From Sphingomonas ginkgonis (GTDB lineage: Bacteria; Pseudomonadota; Alphaproteobacteria; Sphingomonadales; Sphingomonadaceae): 64,000 nt of DNA. Under the pieces are notes generated by a model, which was given only the letters and a program-made list of their open reading frames with translations, was not told the DNA's origin and ran no database searches. A program made the position numbers and the translations under genes. This document shows positions 19,488 to 26,689 of this stretch, piece after piece. The stretch's first letter is position 1, and each line of letters begins with the position of its first letter. The stretch lies in NCBI RefSeq assembly GCF_003970925.1, contig NZ_RWJF01000001.1:1544501-1608500 (forward strand), in the 5' to 3' direction.

Positions 19488-19521
19488 TTGACTCCGGACC
19501 ATGGTACGGACCCCATATGAG
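19488..19521 (+). promoter_or_regulatory. MerR-type operator/promoter with long spacer
   Basis: A TTGACT -35 box (19488-19493) is followed by an imperfect dyad, CTCCGGACCATGGTACGGA, and an AT-rich -10 region around CATATG (19514-19519). The spacer is about 20 bp. The -35 box, the CTCCG...GTACGGA dyad and the overlong spacer match the layout of mercury-operon promoters, which MerR proteins activate by untwisting DNA. It drives the glutaredoxin-MauE gene. Confidence 0.7.
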
Positions 19522-19525
19522 GGGC

Positions 19526-20284
19526 ATGGACCGCGAGACAAGCATCGCCGCCGGTGCCAAGACCGCCGCGCTCTACCGCATGGTCATGCCGACCCATGTC
19601 TGTCCCTATGGGCTGAAGGCGCTGCACCTGCTGCGGTCGAAGGGCTATGCGGTCGAGGACCATTGGCTGAGGACCCGCGAGGAGACCGACGCCTTCAAGG
19701 CCGAGCATGGGGTCAAGACCACGCCGCAGGCATTCGTCGGCGGCGAGCGGATCGGCGGCTACGACGATCTGCGCCGCCACTTCGGCCAGCATGTGCCGGA
19801 GCTTGGAGAGACCAGCTACCGGCCGGTCATCGCGCTGTTCGCCATGACCGCGCTGATGGCGCTGGCGGCGAGCGCGGCGGTGTTCGGGACCCCCTTCACG
19901 ATCCGCGCGGGGGAGTGGTTCATCGCCTTCTCGATGTGCGTGCTGGGGCTCCTCAAGCTGCAGGACGTCGGGAAATTCTCGACCATGTTCCTCAACTACG
20001 ACCTGCTGGCGCGGCGCTGGGTGCCCTATGCGAGCCTCTATCCCTTCCTCGAAGGACTGGCCGGCGTGTTGATGATCTGGGGCGGGGCGCGCTGGCTCTC
20101 CGTGCCGATCGCGCTGGTCATCGGCGGGATCGGCGCGGTGTCGGTGGTGAAGGCGGTCTATGTCGACCGGCGCGAGCTCAAGTGCGCCTGCGTCGGCGGG
20201 TCGAGCAACGTGCCGCTGGGGTTCGTCTCGCTGACGGAGAATTTGATGATGGTCGCGATGGCGGCGTGGATGGCACTCGCCTAA
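19526..20284 (+). CDS. Glutaredoxin-MauE/DoxX fusion membrane protein
   Basis: A 252-residue protein. Residues about 14-95 form a glutaredoxin with a CPYG active site (Cys26), the cis-Pro motif TTPQ and GGERIGGYDDL for glutathione binding. About four membrane helices of MauE/DoxX type follow (about 103-250), with a CACVGG pair of cysteines. The layout suggests thiol-disulfide exchange at the inner membrane. The ATG at 19526 follows a GAGGGG ribosome-binding sequence closely; ATG 19517 is an alternative. Placement under a MerR operator points to response to a thiol-binding metal. Confidence 0.82.
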   Translation: MDRETSIAAGAKTAALYRMVMPTHVCPYGLKALHLLRSKGYAVEDHWLRTREETDAFKAEHGVKTTPQAFVGGERIGGYDDLRRHFGQHVPELGETSYRPVIALFAMTALMALAASAAVFGTPFTIRAGEWFIAFSMCVLGLLKLQDVGKFSTMFLNYDLLARRWVPYASLYPFLEGLAGVLMIWGGARWLSVPIALVIGGIGAVSVVKAVYVDRRELKCACVGGSSNVPLGFVSLTENLMMVAMAAWMALA

Positions 20285-20305
20285 TATGCGTTCGTTGGCC
20301 CATCG

Positions 20306-20608
20306 ATGACCCGCCTGTCCGTCCTCCTGCTGGCGTTCGCCGCGCTGCTGCTGTCCCCGTTCGGGCAGCAAGCCATGGCGGCCGGCCATTGCCTGGGGCG
20401 GCCCGCGGCGGCGCACCACATGGACGGGCATGGCGCCAAGCCGGCGACCGCCGCCGACGGCTGCTGCACAGCGCTGGTCGCGGCGCTTCCCGACCAGTCG
20501 TATCCGGCACCGGTGCCCCCCGCAGCCGCCGAGCGGCGCGAGCGCGCGCTGGTGGCGCAGCTGAGCGGGATCGAGCCCACCGGCCAGGACCCGCCTCCGC
20601 GCGGCTGA
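20306..20608 (+). CDS. Small exported His/Cys-rich protein
   Basis: A 100-residue protein with a signal peptide (about 1-25, ending QAMAAG). A short stretch rich in possible metal ligands follows (GHC, HHMDGHG, GCC) before a Pro/Ala-rich tail. It is not recognised by name; the layout recalls small periplasmic copper proteins such as CopL. It begins 21 bp after the glutaredoxin-MauE gene and is followed 51 bp on by the Met/His-rich protein, so a role in periplasmic metal binding is reasonable but unproven. Confidence 0.6.
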   Translation: MTRLSVLLLAFAALLLSPFGQQAMAAGHCLGRPAAAHHMDGHGAKPATAADGCCTALVAALPDQSYPAPVPPAAAERRERALVAQLSGIEPTGQDPPPRG

Positions 20609-20659
20609 GCCCGGGCCGGCGACCGTGCCGGCCGAGCTGATGCCATTCGGAGAAGAGAC

Positions 20660-22240
20660 GTGAAGATCCTGTTGTTTTCGGCCGCCTCGGCGCTCGCGCT
20701 CGCCGCGACCCCAGCGGCCGCCCAGATGATGACCATGCCCGGCATGACCATGGACCATGGCCAGCACCGGCGAGCGGCGAAGAAGCCGGCTATCGCGAAG
20801 AAGACGGTTGTGAAGAAGACGGTCGCGAAGAAGACCGTTGCCAAGAAGCCCAGTGCCGCCAGCCCCGCAGCGCCCCACGCGGGGCACGGCGTCGCCATGC
20901 CGGCAACTGACGATCGCTCCATGCCGATTGGCCAGGGTTCGATGCCGATGGACCATGGCTCCATGCCGATGGGCGGAGGCTCGATGCCGATGGCCGTTCC
21001 GGGCGGTCCGGCCCAGCCCGCCATGCCGATGGATCATGGCTCGATGGCAGGCATGGACCATGGCGCGATGGCGGGCATGCACGACATGAAGGCGGGGCTC
21101 GGGCCTTACTCGATGAACCGCGAGGCGTCGGGCACCAGCTGGCAGCCCGACACGTCCAACCACATGGGCGTGATGGCGATGGCGGGCGGCTGGCACCTGA
21201 TGGGGATGGGCGTGCTCAACCTCGTCGCCGACACTCAGGGCTCGCGGCGCGGGGCGGACAAGCTGTTTCCCTCCGGCATGCTGATGGGGATGGCGCAGCA
21301 TCCGCTCGGCGACGGTACGCTGCAGTTCAAGGCGATGCTCAGTCCCGATCCGATCATGGGCAAGCGCGGCTACCCGCTGCTGCTCGCCAGCGGCGAGACG
21401 GCGGACGGGGTGACCCGGCTGGTGGACCGCCAGCACCCGCACGACTTCTTCATGGAGCTTTCGGCGAGCGTCTCGCAGAATGTCGGCCGGAAGGGCAGCG
21501 TCTTCCTCTACGCCGGGCTGCCGGGCGAGCCGGCGTTCGGGCCGCCGACCTTCATGCACCGCGAATCGATCATGGACTCGCCCGAGGCGCCGATCGCCCA
21601 CCACTGGCTCGACAGCACCCACATCAGCTTCGGAGTGCTGACCGCCGGCGCGGTGCTCGGCAACGCCAAGGTCGAGGTCAGCCGCTTCAACGGGCGCGAG
21701 CCGGACCAGCACCGCTGGAACATCGAGACGGGGCCGCTCGATTCCACCGCGGTCCGCCTGTCGTGGAACCCGACCCGCGAGCTCTCGCTGCAGGGGAGCT
21801 GGGGGCATTTCAAGGATCCCGAGCAGCTCGAGCCCGGAGTCGACCAGGAGCGGCTGTCAGCCAGCGCCATCTACACGCGACAGATCGGCCCCGACCTTCA
21901 CTGGTCGACCACGCTCGCCTGGGGGCGCAAGACGGTCGAGCACCACAAGGACGATGCCTTCGTCCTCGAAAGCTCGGTCCGCAAGGGCGAGTGGACCGTC
22001 TTTGGTCGCGGCGAGGTGACCGAGAACAGCGAGCTGCTCGACACGGCCGAGCATGGGCCGTCGTTCCGCGTCGGCAAGGTCTCGCTCGGCGCGGTGCGCG
22101 ACGTGCCGGTGGCGGAGCATGTCGCGCTCGGGGTTGGCGCCCTCGCCAGCGTCAATTTTCTCCCTGCCGACCTCGCGCCCCTTTATGGCGGCCGGCATCC
22201 GCTCGGCGCGATGGGGTTTGTTCGGATGAAGGTTAATTAA
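20660..22240 (+). CDS. Met/His-rich exported protein with barrel-like C-terminal domain
   Basis: A 526-residue protein with a signal peptide (about 1-21). A Met/His region (about 22-150) repeats MPM, DHGSM and MDHG units and is interrupted by a Lys/Thr block of KKTV-type repeats. A domain of about 370 residues follows, with beta-strand-like alternation and HPHDFFMELSAS. The Met/His motifs are those of periplasmic copper binders (CopA/PcoA-like). The large domain resembles outer-membrane proteins near copper genes, but I cannot name it. Position after the CueR-like regulator supports a copper role. Confidence 0.68.
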   Translation: MKILLFSAASALALAATPAAAQMMTMPGMTMDHGQHRRAAKKPAIAKKTVVKKTVAKKTVAKKPSAASPAAPHAGHGVAMPATDDRSMPIGQGSMPMDHGSMPMGGGSMPMAVPGGPAQPAMPMDHGSMAGMDHGAMAGMHDMKAGLGPYSMNREASGTSWQPDTSNHMGVMAMAGGWHLMGMGVLNLVADTQGSRRGADKLFPSGMLMGMAQHPLGDGTLQFKAMLSPDPIMGKRGYPLLLASGETADGVTRLVDRQHPHDFFMELSASVSQNVGRKGSVFLYAGLPGEPAFGPPTFMHRESIMDSPEAPIAHHWLDSTHISFGVLTAGAVLGNAKVEVSRFNGREPDQHRWNIETGPLDSTAVRLSWNPTRELSLQGSWGHFKDPEQLEPGVDQERLSASAIYTRQIGPDLHWSTTLAWGRKTVEHHKDDAFVLESSVRKGEWTVFGRGEVTENSELLDTAEHGPSFRVGKVSLGAVRDVPVAEHVALGVGALASVNFLPADLAPLYGGRHPLGAMGFVRMKVN

Positions 22241-22252
22241 CGGTTCGCTAGC

Positions 22253-22277
22253 GGAACAGTCGTGGCGGTGACCTGTT
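22253..22277 (+). promoter_or_regulatory. EcfG-type general stress promoter
   Basis: GGAAC (22253-22257) and GTT (22275-22277) are separated by 17 bp, matching the alphaproteobacterial EcfG consensus GGAAC-N16/17-GTT. It lies about 30 bp before the ATG of the 47-residue membrane protein, a type often controlled by the general stress response. Confidence 0.6.
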
Positions 22278-22305
22278 CATCGGGCAGATTCGCAGGAGGA
22301 ACCTA

Positions 22306-22449
22306 ATGCTAGCCATCATAGCCATTATCCTGATCGTTCTCTGGCTTGGCGGCTTCGCCCTGCATGTCGGCGGCGGGCTCATTCATATCCTGCTGGTGAT
22401 CGGTGTGATCGTGCTCATCGTCCACTTCCTCCGCGGCCGCGGCGTTTGA
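22306..22449 (+). CDS. Small two-helix membrane protein, lmo0937/DUF5670 family
   Basis: A 47-residue protein made almost wholly of hydrophobic residues: a first helix (LAIIAIILIVLWLGGFAL), the turn HVGGGLIH, and a second helix ending in HFLRGRGV. It matches the lmo0937/DUF5670 family of stress-associated miniproteins. The ribosome-binding site AGGAGGA lies 6 nt before the ATG, and an EcfG-type promoter lies upstream. The function is unknown. Confidence 0.8.
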   Translation: MLAIIAIILIVLWLGGFALHVGGGLIHILLVIGVIVLIVHFLRGRGV

Positions 22450-22468
22450 TCGTCTGATCGACTGACGG

Positions 22469-22494
22469 GCGGAGCCTGCCATTGCGGGCTCCGC
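22469..22494 (+). terminator. Hairpin after the stress miniprotein gene
   Basis: GCGGAGCC (22469-22476) and GGCTCCGC (22487-22494) form a perfect 8-bp stem with a 10-nt loop, 20 bp after the stop. No T-run follows. Its right arm overlaps the proposed -35 box of trxB. Confidence 0.55.
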
Positions 22495-22510
22495 ACCGCT
22501 TGCCTAGATG
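22482..22510 (+). promoter_or_regulatory. Candidate trxB promoter
   Basis: TTGCGG (22482-22487) and TAGATG (22505-22510) lie 17 bp apart. If used, transcription would start near 22517, three bases before ATG 22520. The ATG inside the -10 box (22508) could then not be the start codon, and the mRNA would be nearly leaderless. Confidence 0.4.
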
Positions 22511-22519
22511 CGTCCGGGT

Positions 22520-23488
22520 ATGAGCAACACCGTCTCGACCCGCATGCTGATTCTCGGTTCCGGCCCGGCCGGGCTGACCGCCGCCATCTACGCCGCGCGC
22601 GCCGGCCTCTCGCCCATCGTGGTGCAGGGCATCCAGCCCGGCGGGCAGCTCACCACCACCACCGACGTCGAGAATTATCCCGGCTTCCGCGAGGTCATCC
22701 AGGGCCCGTGGCTGGTCGAGGAGATGCAGGCCCAGGCCGAGCATGTCGGCACCAAGATGGTGTGGGATCATATCAGCGCGGTCGACCTCAAGCAGCGGCC
22801 GTTCCGGCTGACCGGCGACAGCGGCACCACCTATGTCGCCGACACGCTGGTGATCGCGACCGGCGCGCAGGCCAAGTGGCTGGGGCTGCCGTCCGAGGAG
22901 CATATGAAGGGCAAGGGCGCGAGCGCCTGCGCGACCTGCGACGGCTTCTTCTATCGCGGCAAGAAAGTCGCGGTGATCGGCGGCGGCAACACCGCGGTGG
23001 AGGAGGCGCTCTACCTCACCAACCACAGCCACGACGTGACCCTGATCCATCGCCGCGACAGCCTTCGCGCCGAGAAGATCCTGCAGGACCGGTTGTTCGC
23101 GCACCCCGGGATCAAGGTGATCTGGAACCACAAAGTGACCGAGTTCCTCGCCGGCGGGACGCCCGAGGCGCTGGTCGGGCTCGAGCTCCAGGACACCCGC
23201 ACCGGCGCGACCCGCACGCTCGACGTCGAGGGCGCGTTCGTCGCGATCGGGCACCACCCGGCGACCGAGCTGTTCACCGGCCAGCTCGAAGTCGACGACG
23301 ACGGCTACCTCAAGGTCGAGACCGGCTCGACCCGCACCTCGATCCCCGGCGTGTTCGCTTGCGGCGACGTGATGGACAAGATCTACCGCCAGGCGGTGAC
23401 GGCGGCCGGCACTGGCTGCATGGCTGCGCTCGACGCCGAGCGGTGGCTCGCCGAGCAGGAGTTCGAGGCGCTGCAGGCGGCGGAGTAG
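22520..23488 (+). CDS. trxB: Thioredoxin-disulfide reductase
   Basis: A 322-residue FAD/NADPH flavoenzyme that reduces thioredoxin. It shows the FAD motif GSGPAGLTAA, the redox pair in CATCDGFF, the NADPH motif GGGNTAVEEA and the C-terminal FAD motif FACGDVMD. ATG 22520 gives the family-like start MSNTVSTRMLILGSGPAG; ATG 22508 would add four residues. The length is normal. Confidence 0.95.
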   Translation: MSNTVSTRMLILGSGPAGLTAAIYAARAGLSPIVVQGIQPGGQLTTTTDVENYPGFREVIQGPWLVEEMQAQAEHVGTKMVWDHISAVDLKQRPFRLTGDSGTTYVADTLVIATGAQAKWLGLPSEEHMKGKGASACATCDGFFYRGKKVAVIGGGNTAVEEALYLTNHSHDVTLIHRRDSLRAEKILQDRLFAHPGIKVIWNHKVTEFLAGGTPEALVGLELQDTRTGATRTLDVEGAFVAIGHHPATELFTGQLEVDDDGYLKVETGSTRTSIPGVFACGDVMDKIYRQAVTAAGTGCMAALDAERWLAEQEFEALQAAE

Positions 23489-23517
23489 GCTTCGCCGCCG
23501 AGCGGCCGTGTCGCCGC

Positions 23518-23811
23518 TCAGCCGTTTCGGAGCGGGGCCGGCAGCTTGCTGTCGGGCAGTTTCGCGACGAGGTGATCCTTGATGATCGCGGCGCAGTCCG
23601 CGTCGCCGGCATGCACCATTTCCTCGCCGGCCTGGTAGGACAGCTGGTCATATTTGATCGACCGCACGAACTGCAGTTCCTCGCCCTCTAGCGGGCGAAA
23701 GAGCGAGTTCTGCCGCAGCGGGCATTCCGTGCAGTCAACGAACACCGGGCGGTCGTCCCTTCTCCGGGCGGTGGCATCCTTGCCCCATTCGATGTCCTCT
23801 CTCTCCACCAA
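23518..23811 (-). pseudogene. Truncated Crp/Fnr-family regulator (N-terminal fragment)
   Basis: A 97-residue frame. Residues about 22-70 (FVDCTECPLRQNSLFRPL, then GEELQFVRSIK and YQAGEEMVHAGD) match the start of sphingomonad Crp/Fnr-type regulators. The similarity then stops: the rest of the cyclic-nucleotide-binding barrel and the whole helix-turn-helix are missing, replaced by about 27 unrelated residues before the stop. There is no room for the remainder because trxB ends 29 bp away. It is best read as a deletion remnant, though a short protein could still be made. Confidence 0.65.
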
Positions 23812-23931
23812 CGAAGCGTTCCTTTGTCAAAGGGGTGGCCGCTCCGCGACAGTCTAAATTGAGACCCTTGAGGCGGGCCGACGGCTTACGCAGAGCCAGC
23901 GCCCGGCAGTGACCGGAGAGGGCTGCGGCGG

Positions 23932-24040
23932 ATGGAGCGATATATTTTCATGTCTGCGACGGCCGGGAATATCCCGACCTTCAGGGCACCCTCCTGCCCG
24001 ACAGCGAGGCCGTGCGGCGGGAGGCCGTCCGGTTCGCGGG
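23932..24040 (+). pseudogene. Frameshifted, truncated DUF6894 remnant
   Basis: An ATG at 23932 opens MERYIF and then the frame breaks. In the next frame the sequence reads HVCDGREYPDLQGT, then LLPDSEAVRREAVRFAG, which with MERY matches the start of DUF6894 proteins (typically RYFFHVHDG...ELPD...REAVR.AG). Loss of one base near 23950 explains the shift. The similarity ends near 24040, before the usual second half. The surrounding 254 bp (23812-24065) holds no other gene that I can support. Confidence 0.65.
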
Positions 24041-24065
24041 GCCGCGCCCGGCCGGGCGCCCGCGC

Positions 24066-24341
24066 TCAGCGCCCGCGCACGCGCTCCACGAAGGCGAGCA
24101 GCGAACCATAGGTGAGGAAGTCCTCGGCCTCGACCTCGTCGTCCTCGATGGTGAGGTGGAAGCGGTCCTCGATCCCGGTCAGCAGGTTGGCGACCGCCAT
24201 GGAGTCGAACTCGGGCAAAGCGCCGAACAGCTCGAGGTCGCGGGTCAGCGCGGCGACGCGGTCGGCGGGGAGGCCGAGCACGTCGGCGAGCAGGCCGCGA
24301 AGCGCGGGGTCGAGGTCTTGCTGCGCGCGGGCGGCGTTCAT
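24066..24341 (-). CDS. Acyl carrier protein
   Basis: A 91-residue four-helix carrier. The phosphopantetheine site is Ser47 in EFDSMAVANL, followed by the acidic helix typical of ACPs (EDRFHLTIEDDEVEAEDF). It is not the housekeeping AcpP by sequence: no PDSLD core and a different N-terminus. It lies 40 bp downstream of fliX in the same direction, next to the flagellar cluster, with no synthase nearby. It may serve lipid or sugar modification elsewhere. Confidence 0.85.
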   Translation of the reverse strand: MNAARAQQDLDPALRGLLADVLGLPADRVAALTRDLELFGALPEFDSMAVANLLTGIEDRFHLTIEDDEVEAEDFLTYGSLLAFVERVRGR

Positions 24342-24381
24342 GGCGGGGCGCCCTAGACAATGCTGCGGTGCAGCGCAACGT

Positions 24382-24804
24382 TCAGCCCGGCGGGCGGCGT
24401 TCCAGCTTGGCGAGCTCGACCAGGATCCGAAGCTCGATCTCCTGTTCGAGCGCGGCGAGATCCGGGTCGTCCGAGCGGCGGCGCCCGCGCGCCCAGTCGC
24501 GAAGCATGCGGATGCGTTCGGGCGGCACGCTGCCGTGGACCAGCGCTCGGCGCAGCGCGTCCAGCCCGTCGAGCCCGCGCTCGGCCTCGCGCGGGCCCGC
24601 GCCCCGGCCGGGCGTCCCGGCGTCCGTGGCGGCGAGGGTGACCAGCATCGCCACCGAGGGCGCGATGCCGCCGACCTGTCCGGGCTGCGCGGCCGGCGGG
24701 ACTGGCGGGGCCGGCTGCGCGAAGGAGGCGGGGCGGGCATCCGGCTTCTCGGCCGGGGCGAGCAGCGCCGACTGGAGCAGGGCCGTGACTGCATCCACCT
24801 GCAT
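24382..24804 (-). CDS. fliX: Flagellar assembly regulator FliX
   Basis: A 140-residue protein with an Ala/Pro-rich N-terminal half and a conserved helical C-terminus: LDALRRALVHGSV, then DPDLAALEQEIELRILVELAKLE, here interrupted only for quoting. This C-terminal pattern is that of alphaproteobacterial FliX, which in Caulobacter couples flagellar assembly to the sigma-54 activator FlbD. The position divergent from flgI also matches what I recall for Caulobacter. The start at 24804 has a weak ribosome-binding site. Confidence 0.78.
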   Translation of the reverse strand: MQVDAVTALLQSALLAPAEKPDARPASFAQPAPPVPPAAQPGQVGGIAPSVAMLVTLAATDAGTPGRGAGPREAERGLDGLDALRRALVHGSVPPERIRMLRDWARGRRRSDDPDLAALEQEIELRILVELAKLERRPPG

Positions 24805-24835
24805 TTCGGACGGGCCTTTCGAACCGAGGCGTCTG

Positions 24836-24850
24836 CTCTTCCTATAAGAG
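24836..24850. promoter_or_regulatory. CCTATAA motif with inverted repeat between fliX and flgI
   Basis: CTCTT-CCTAT-AAGAG is an inverted repeat of 5-bp arms. The same core CCTATAA recurs in the other divergent flagellar intergenic region at 29731. It may be a promoter -10 region or an operator shared by the flagellar operons. No sigma-54 -24/-12 element was seen here. Confidence 0.4.
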
Positions 24851-24885
24851 AAGGGCGGTCCGGCCCGGCCGCGGAGGAGCGGTTT

Positions 24886-25989
24886 TTGACGAGCATCTCG
24901 ACACGGCTGGCCCTCTCCGCCGCGCTAACGGCCGCGCTGCCCGGCTGGGCAGCGGCGGCGAGCCCGCGGATCAAGGACATCGTCAGCGTCGAGAATGTCC
25001 GTGCCAACCAGCTGGTCGGCTACGGGCTGGTGGTCGGGCTGGCGGGCACCGGCGACCGGCTGCTCAACTCGCCCTTCACCGAGGAATCGATGCAGTCGAT
25101 GCTCGAGCGGCTGGGCGTCAACGTCCGCGGCTCGCAGATGCGGATCCAGAACGTCGCGGCGGTGACCCTGACCGCCTCGCTCCCGCCGTTCGCGCGGGCG
25201 GGGTCGACCATCGACGTGCAGGTCTCCGCGCTGGGCGATGCGAGCAGCCTGCAGGGCGGGACCCTGCTGGCGGCGCCGCTCAAGGGGCTCGACGGGCAGG
25301 TCTATGCGATGGCGCAGGGACCGGTCGCGGTGAGCGGCTTCAAGGCGCAGGGCGCGGCGGCCAAGGTCAACCGCGGGGTGCTGACCAGCGCGCGGATCGC
25401 GGACGGGGCGATCGTCGAGCGGGAGGTCGCCTTCAGCCTGGCTTCGGCGGGCTCGCTCAAGCTGGCGCTGCGCAACCCCGACTTCACCACCGCGCAGCGG
25501 GTCGCCGGCGCGATCGACCGCCGCTTTCCCGGCGCCGCGCGGGTGCTGGACCCGGCGACGGTCGAGCTTCGCCCGGCCCCCGGGACCTCCCTGATCGACA
25601 CCTACAGCCAGGTCGAGAATGTCGAGGTCGCGGTCGACCAGCCGGCGCGGATCATCATCAACGAGGCGGCGGGCACGGTCGTGATGAGCGCCGACGTGCG
25701 GATCAGCCCGGTCGCGATCGCGCAGGGCGGGCTGACGATCAGCGTCAGCGAGGCGCCGCAGGTTGCGCAGCCGGCCCCGCTGTCGGGCGGCGAGACGGCC
25801 ACCGTGCCGCGCACCGCGGTCCAGGTCGACGACGGCGGCGGCAAGTCGCTGGCGATGGTCGAGGGCGCCTCGCTTCGCGAGCTGGTCACCGGGCTGAACG
25901 CGCTCGGCGTCTCGCCGCGCGACCTCATCACCATCCTCCAGGCGGTCAAGAGCGCCGGAGCCCTCCAGACCGACATCGAGGTCCAATGA
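24886..25989 (+). CDS. flgI: Flagellar P-ring protein FlgI
   Basis: A 367-residue periplasmic protein that forms the P ring around the flagellar rod. It has a signal peptide (about 1-24, LALSAALTAALPGWAAAA), then the FlgI signatures RIKDIVSVENVRANQLVGYG and LVVGLAGTGD. The C-terminus ends LNALGVSPRDLITILQA. No ATG lies near this point; a TTG at 24886 preceded by GGAGGAG gives the correct mature start and length. The rod-binding gene follows with a 4-nt overlap. Confidence 0.93.
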   Translation: MTSISTRLALSAALTAALPGWAAAASPRIKDIVSVENVRANQLVGYGLVVGLAGTGDRLLNSPFTEESMQSMLERLGVNVRGSQMRIQNVAAVTLTASLPPFARAGSTIDVQVSALGDASSLQGGTLLAAPLKGLDGQVYAMAQGPVAVSGFKAQGAAAKVNRGVLTSARIADGAIVEREVAFSLASAGSLKLALRNPDFTTAQRVAGAIDRRFPGAARVLDPATVELRPAPGTSLIDTYSQVENVEVAVDQPARIIINEAAGTVVMSADVRISPVAIAQGGLTISVSEAPQVAQPAPLSGGETATVPRTAVQVDDGGGKSLAMVEGASLRELVTGLNALGVSPRDLITILQAVKSAGALQTDIEVQ

Positions 25990-26282
25990 GCTTCCTCCAG
26001 CCTATTCGCGCCGCCGCGGCCCTCCCGACCTCGTCCCTGCCGGTCGCAGGCGGGGCGGAGAAGGTGGCGCGCGACTTCGAGGCGATTTTCGCCGGGCAGC
26101 TCGCCAAGCTGATGCTGGAGAGCGTCAGCGTCGACAGCCAGTTCGGCGGCGGCCACGGCGAGGAGATGTTCCGCGGCATGCTCGCCGAGCGGCTGGGCGA
26201 GGAGATCACCCGCAACGGCAGCTTCGGGCTGAAGGCCGCGGTGCTCGCGCAGATCCAGCAGATCCAGGACCAGATGAAATGA
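25986..26282 (+). CDS. Rod-binding protein (FlgJ N-terminal domain type, CheL-like)
   Basis: A 98-residue protein equal to the rod-capping N-terminal domain of FlgJ, without the muramidase domain, as usual in alphaproteobacteria. Visible are ARDFEAIFAGQLAKLMLESV and the loop FGGGHGEEMFRGMLAER, followed by a helical end. It overlaps flgI and the FlgN-like gene by 4 nt each, so the three are translated together. Confidence 0.87.
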   Translation: MSFLQPIRAAAALPTSSLPVAGGAEKVARDFEAIFAGQLAKLMLESVSVDSQFGGGHGEEMFRGMLAERLGEEITRNGSFGLKAAVLAQIQQIQDQMK

Positions 26283-26689
26283 GCGAGGCGATGGTCGAGG
26301 CGATGGAGGCGCTGACCGCCCTGATGGACGAGGAATGCACGCTGCTGAAGGGCGGCGTCGACCACCAGGGGGTCGCCGCGATCGCCGCCGCCAAGCAGAA
26401 GCTCACCGCCAGGCTCGAGGCGCAGACCGTCTTCCTCGACCGGGAGGAGCCGGGCTGGCGCGAGCGGCTGTCGCCCGAGATGCTCCACCTCACGAGGCAG
26501 ATGCAGCAGTCGGCGGCGCGCAACGCGGCGATGCTCCGGCGGCAGATCGAGCTGTCGCGCGACCTGCTCGACGCGATCGCCGCGGAGGCGCAGCGGCTGA
26601 CCGGGCTGCGGGTCGACACCTATGGCGACCAGGGCGCGATCAGCCGGTTCGACCAGCCGGCGCCGCTGGCGATCAACGCCCGCGCCTAG
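26279..26689 (+). CDS. FlgN-like flagellar export chaperone
   Basis: A 136-residue helical protein with long amphipathic helices (MVEAMEALTALMDEECTLLK, then AAAKQKLTARLEAQ). The length and helix pattern fit FlgN/FlbY-type chaperones that hold hook-associated proteins before export. Sequence identity to the family is weak by eye; position after flgI and the rod-binding gene supports the call. Its stop shares the CTAG tetranucleotide with the stop of convergent flgB. Confidence 0.65.
   Translation: MSEAMVEAMEALTALMDEECTLLKGGVDHQGVAAIAAAKQKLTARLEAQTVFLDREEPGWRERLSPEMLHLTRQMQQSAARNAAMLRRQIELSRDLLDAIAAEAQRLTGLRVDTYGDQGAISRFDQPAPLAINARA

Noticed and set aside
23854..24378. 174-codon - strand frame over the ACP region
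   Set aside because: Out of frame with the ACP and Arg-rich; no start context.
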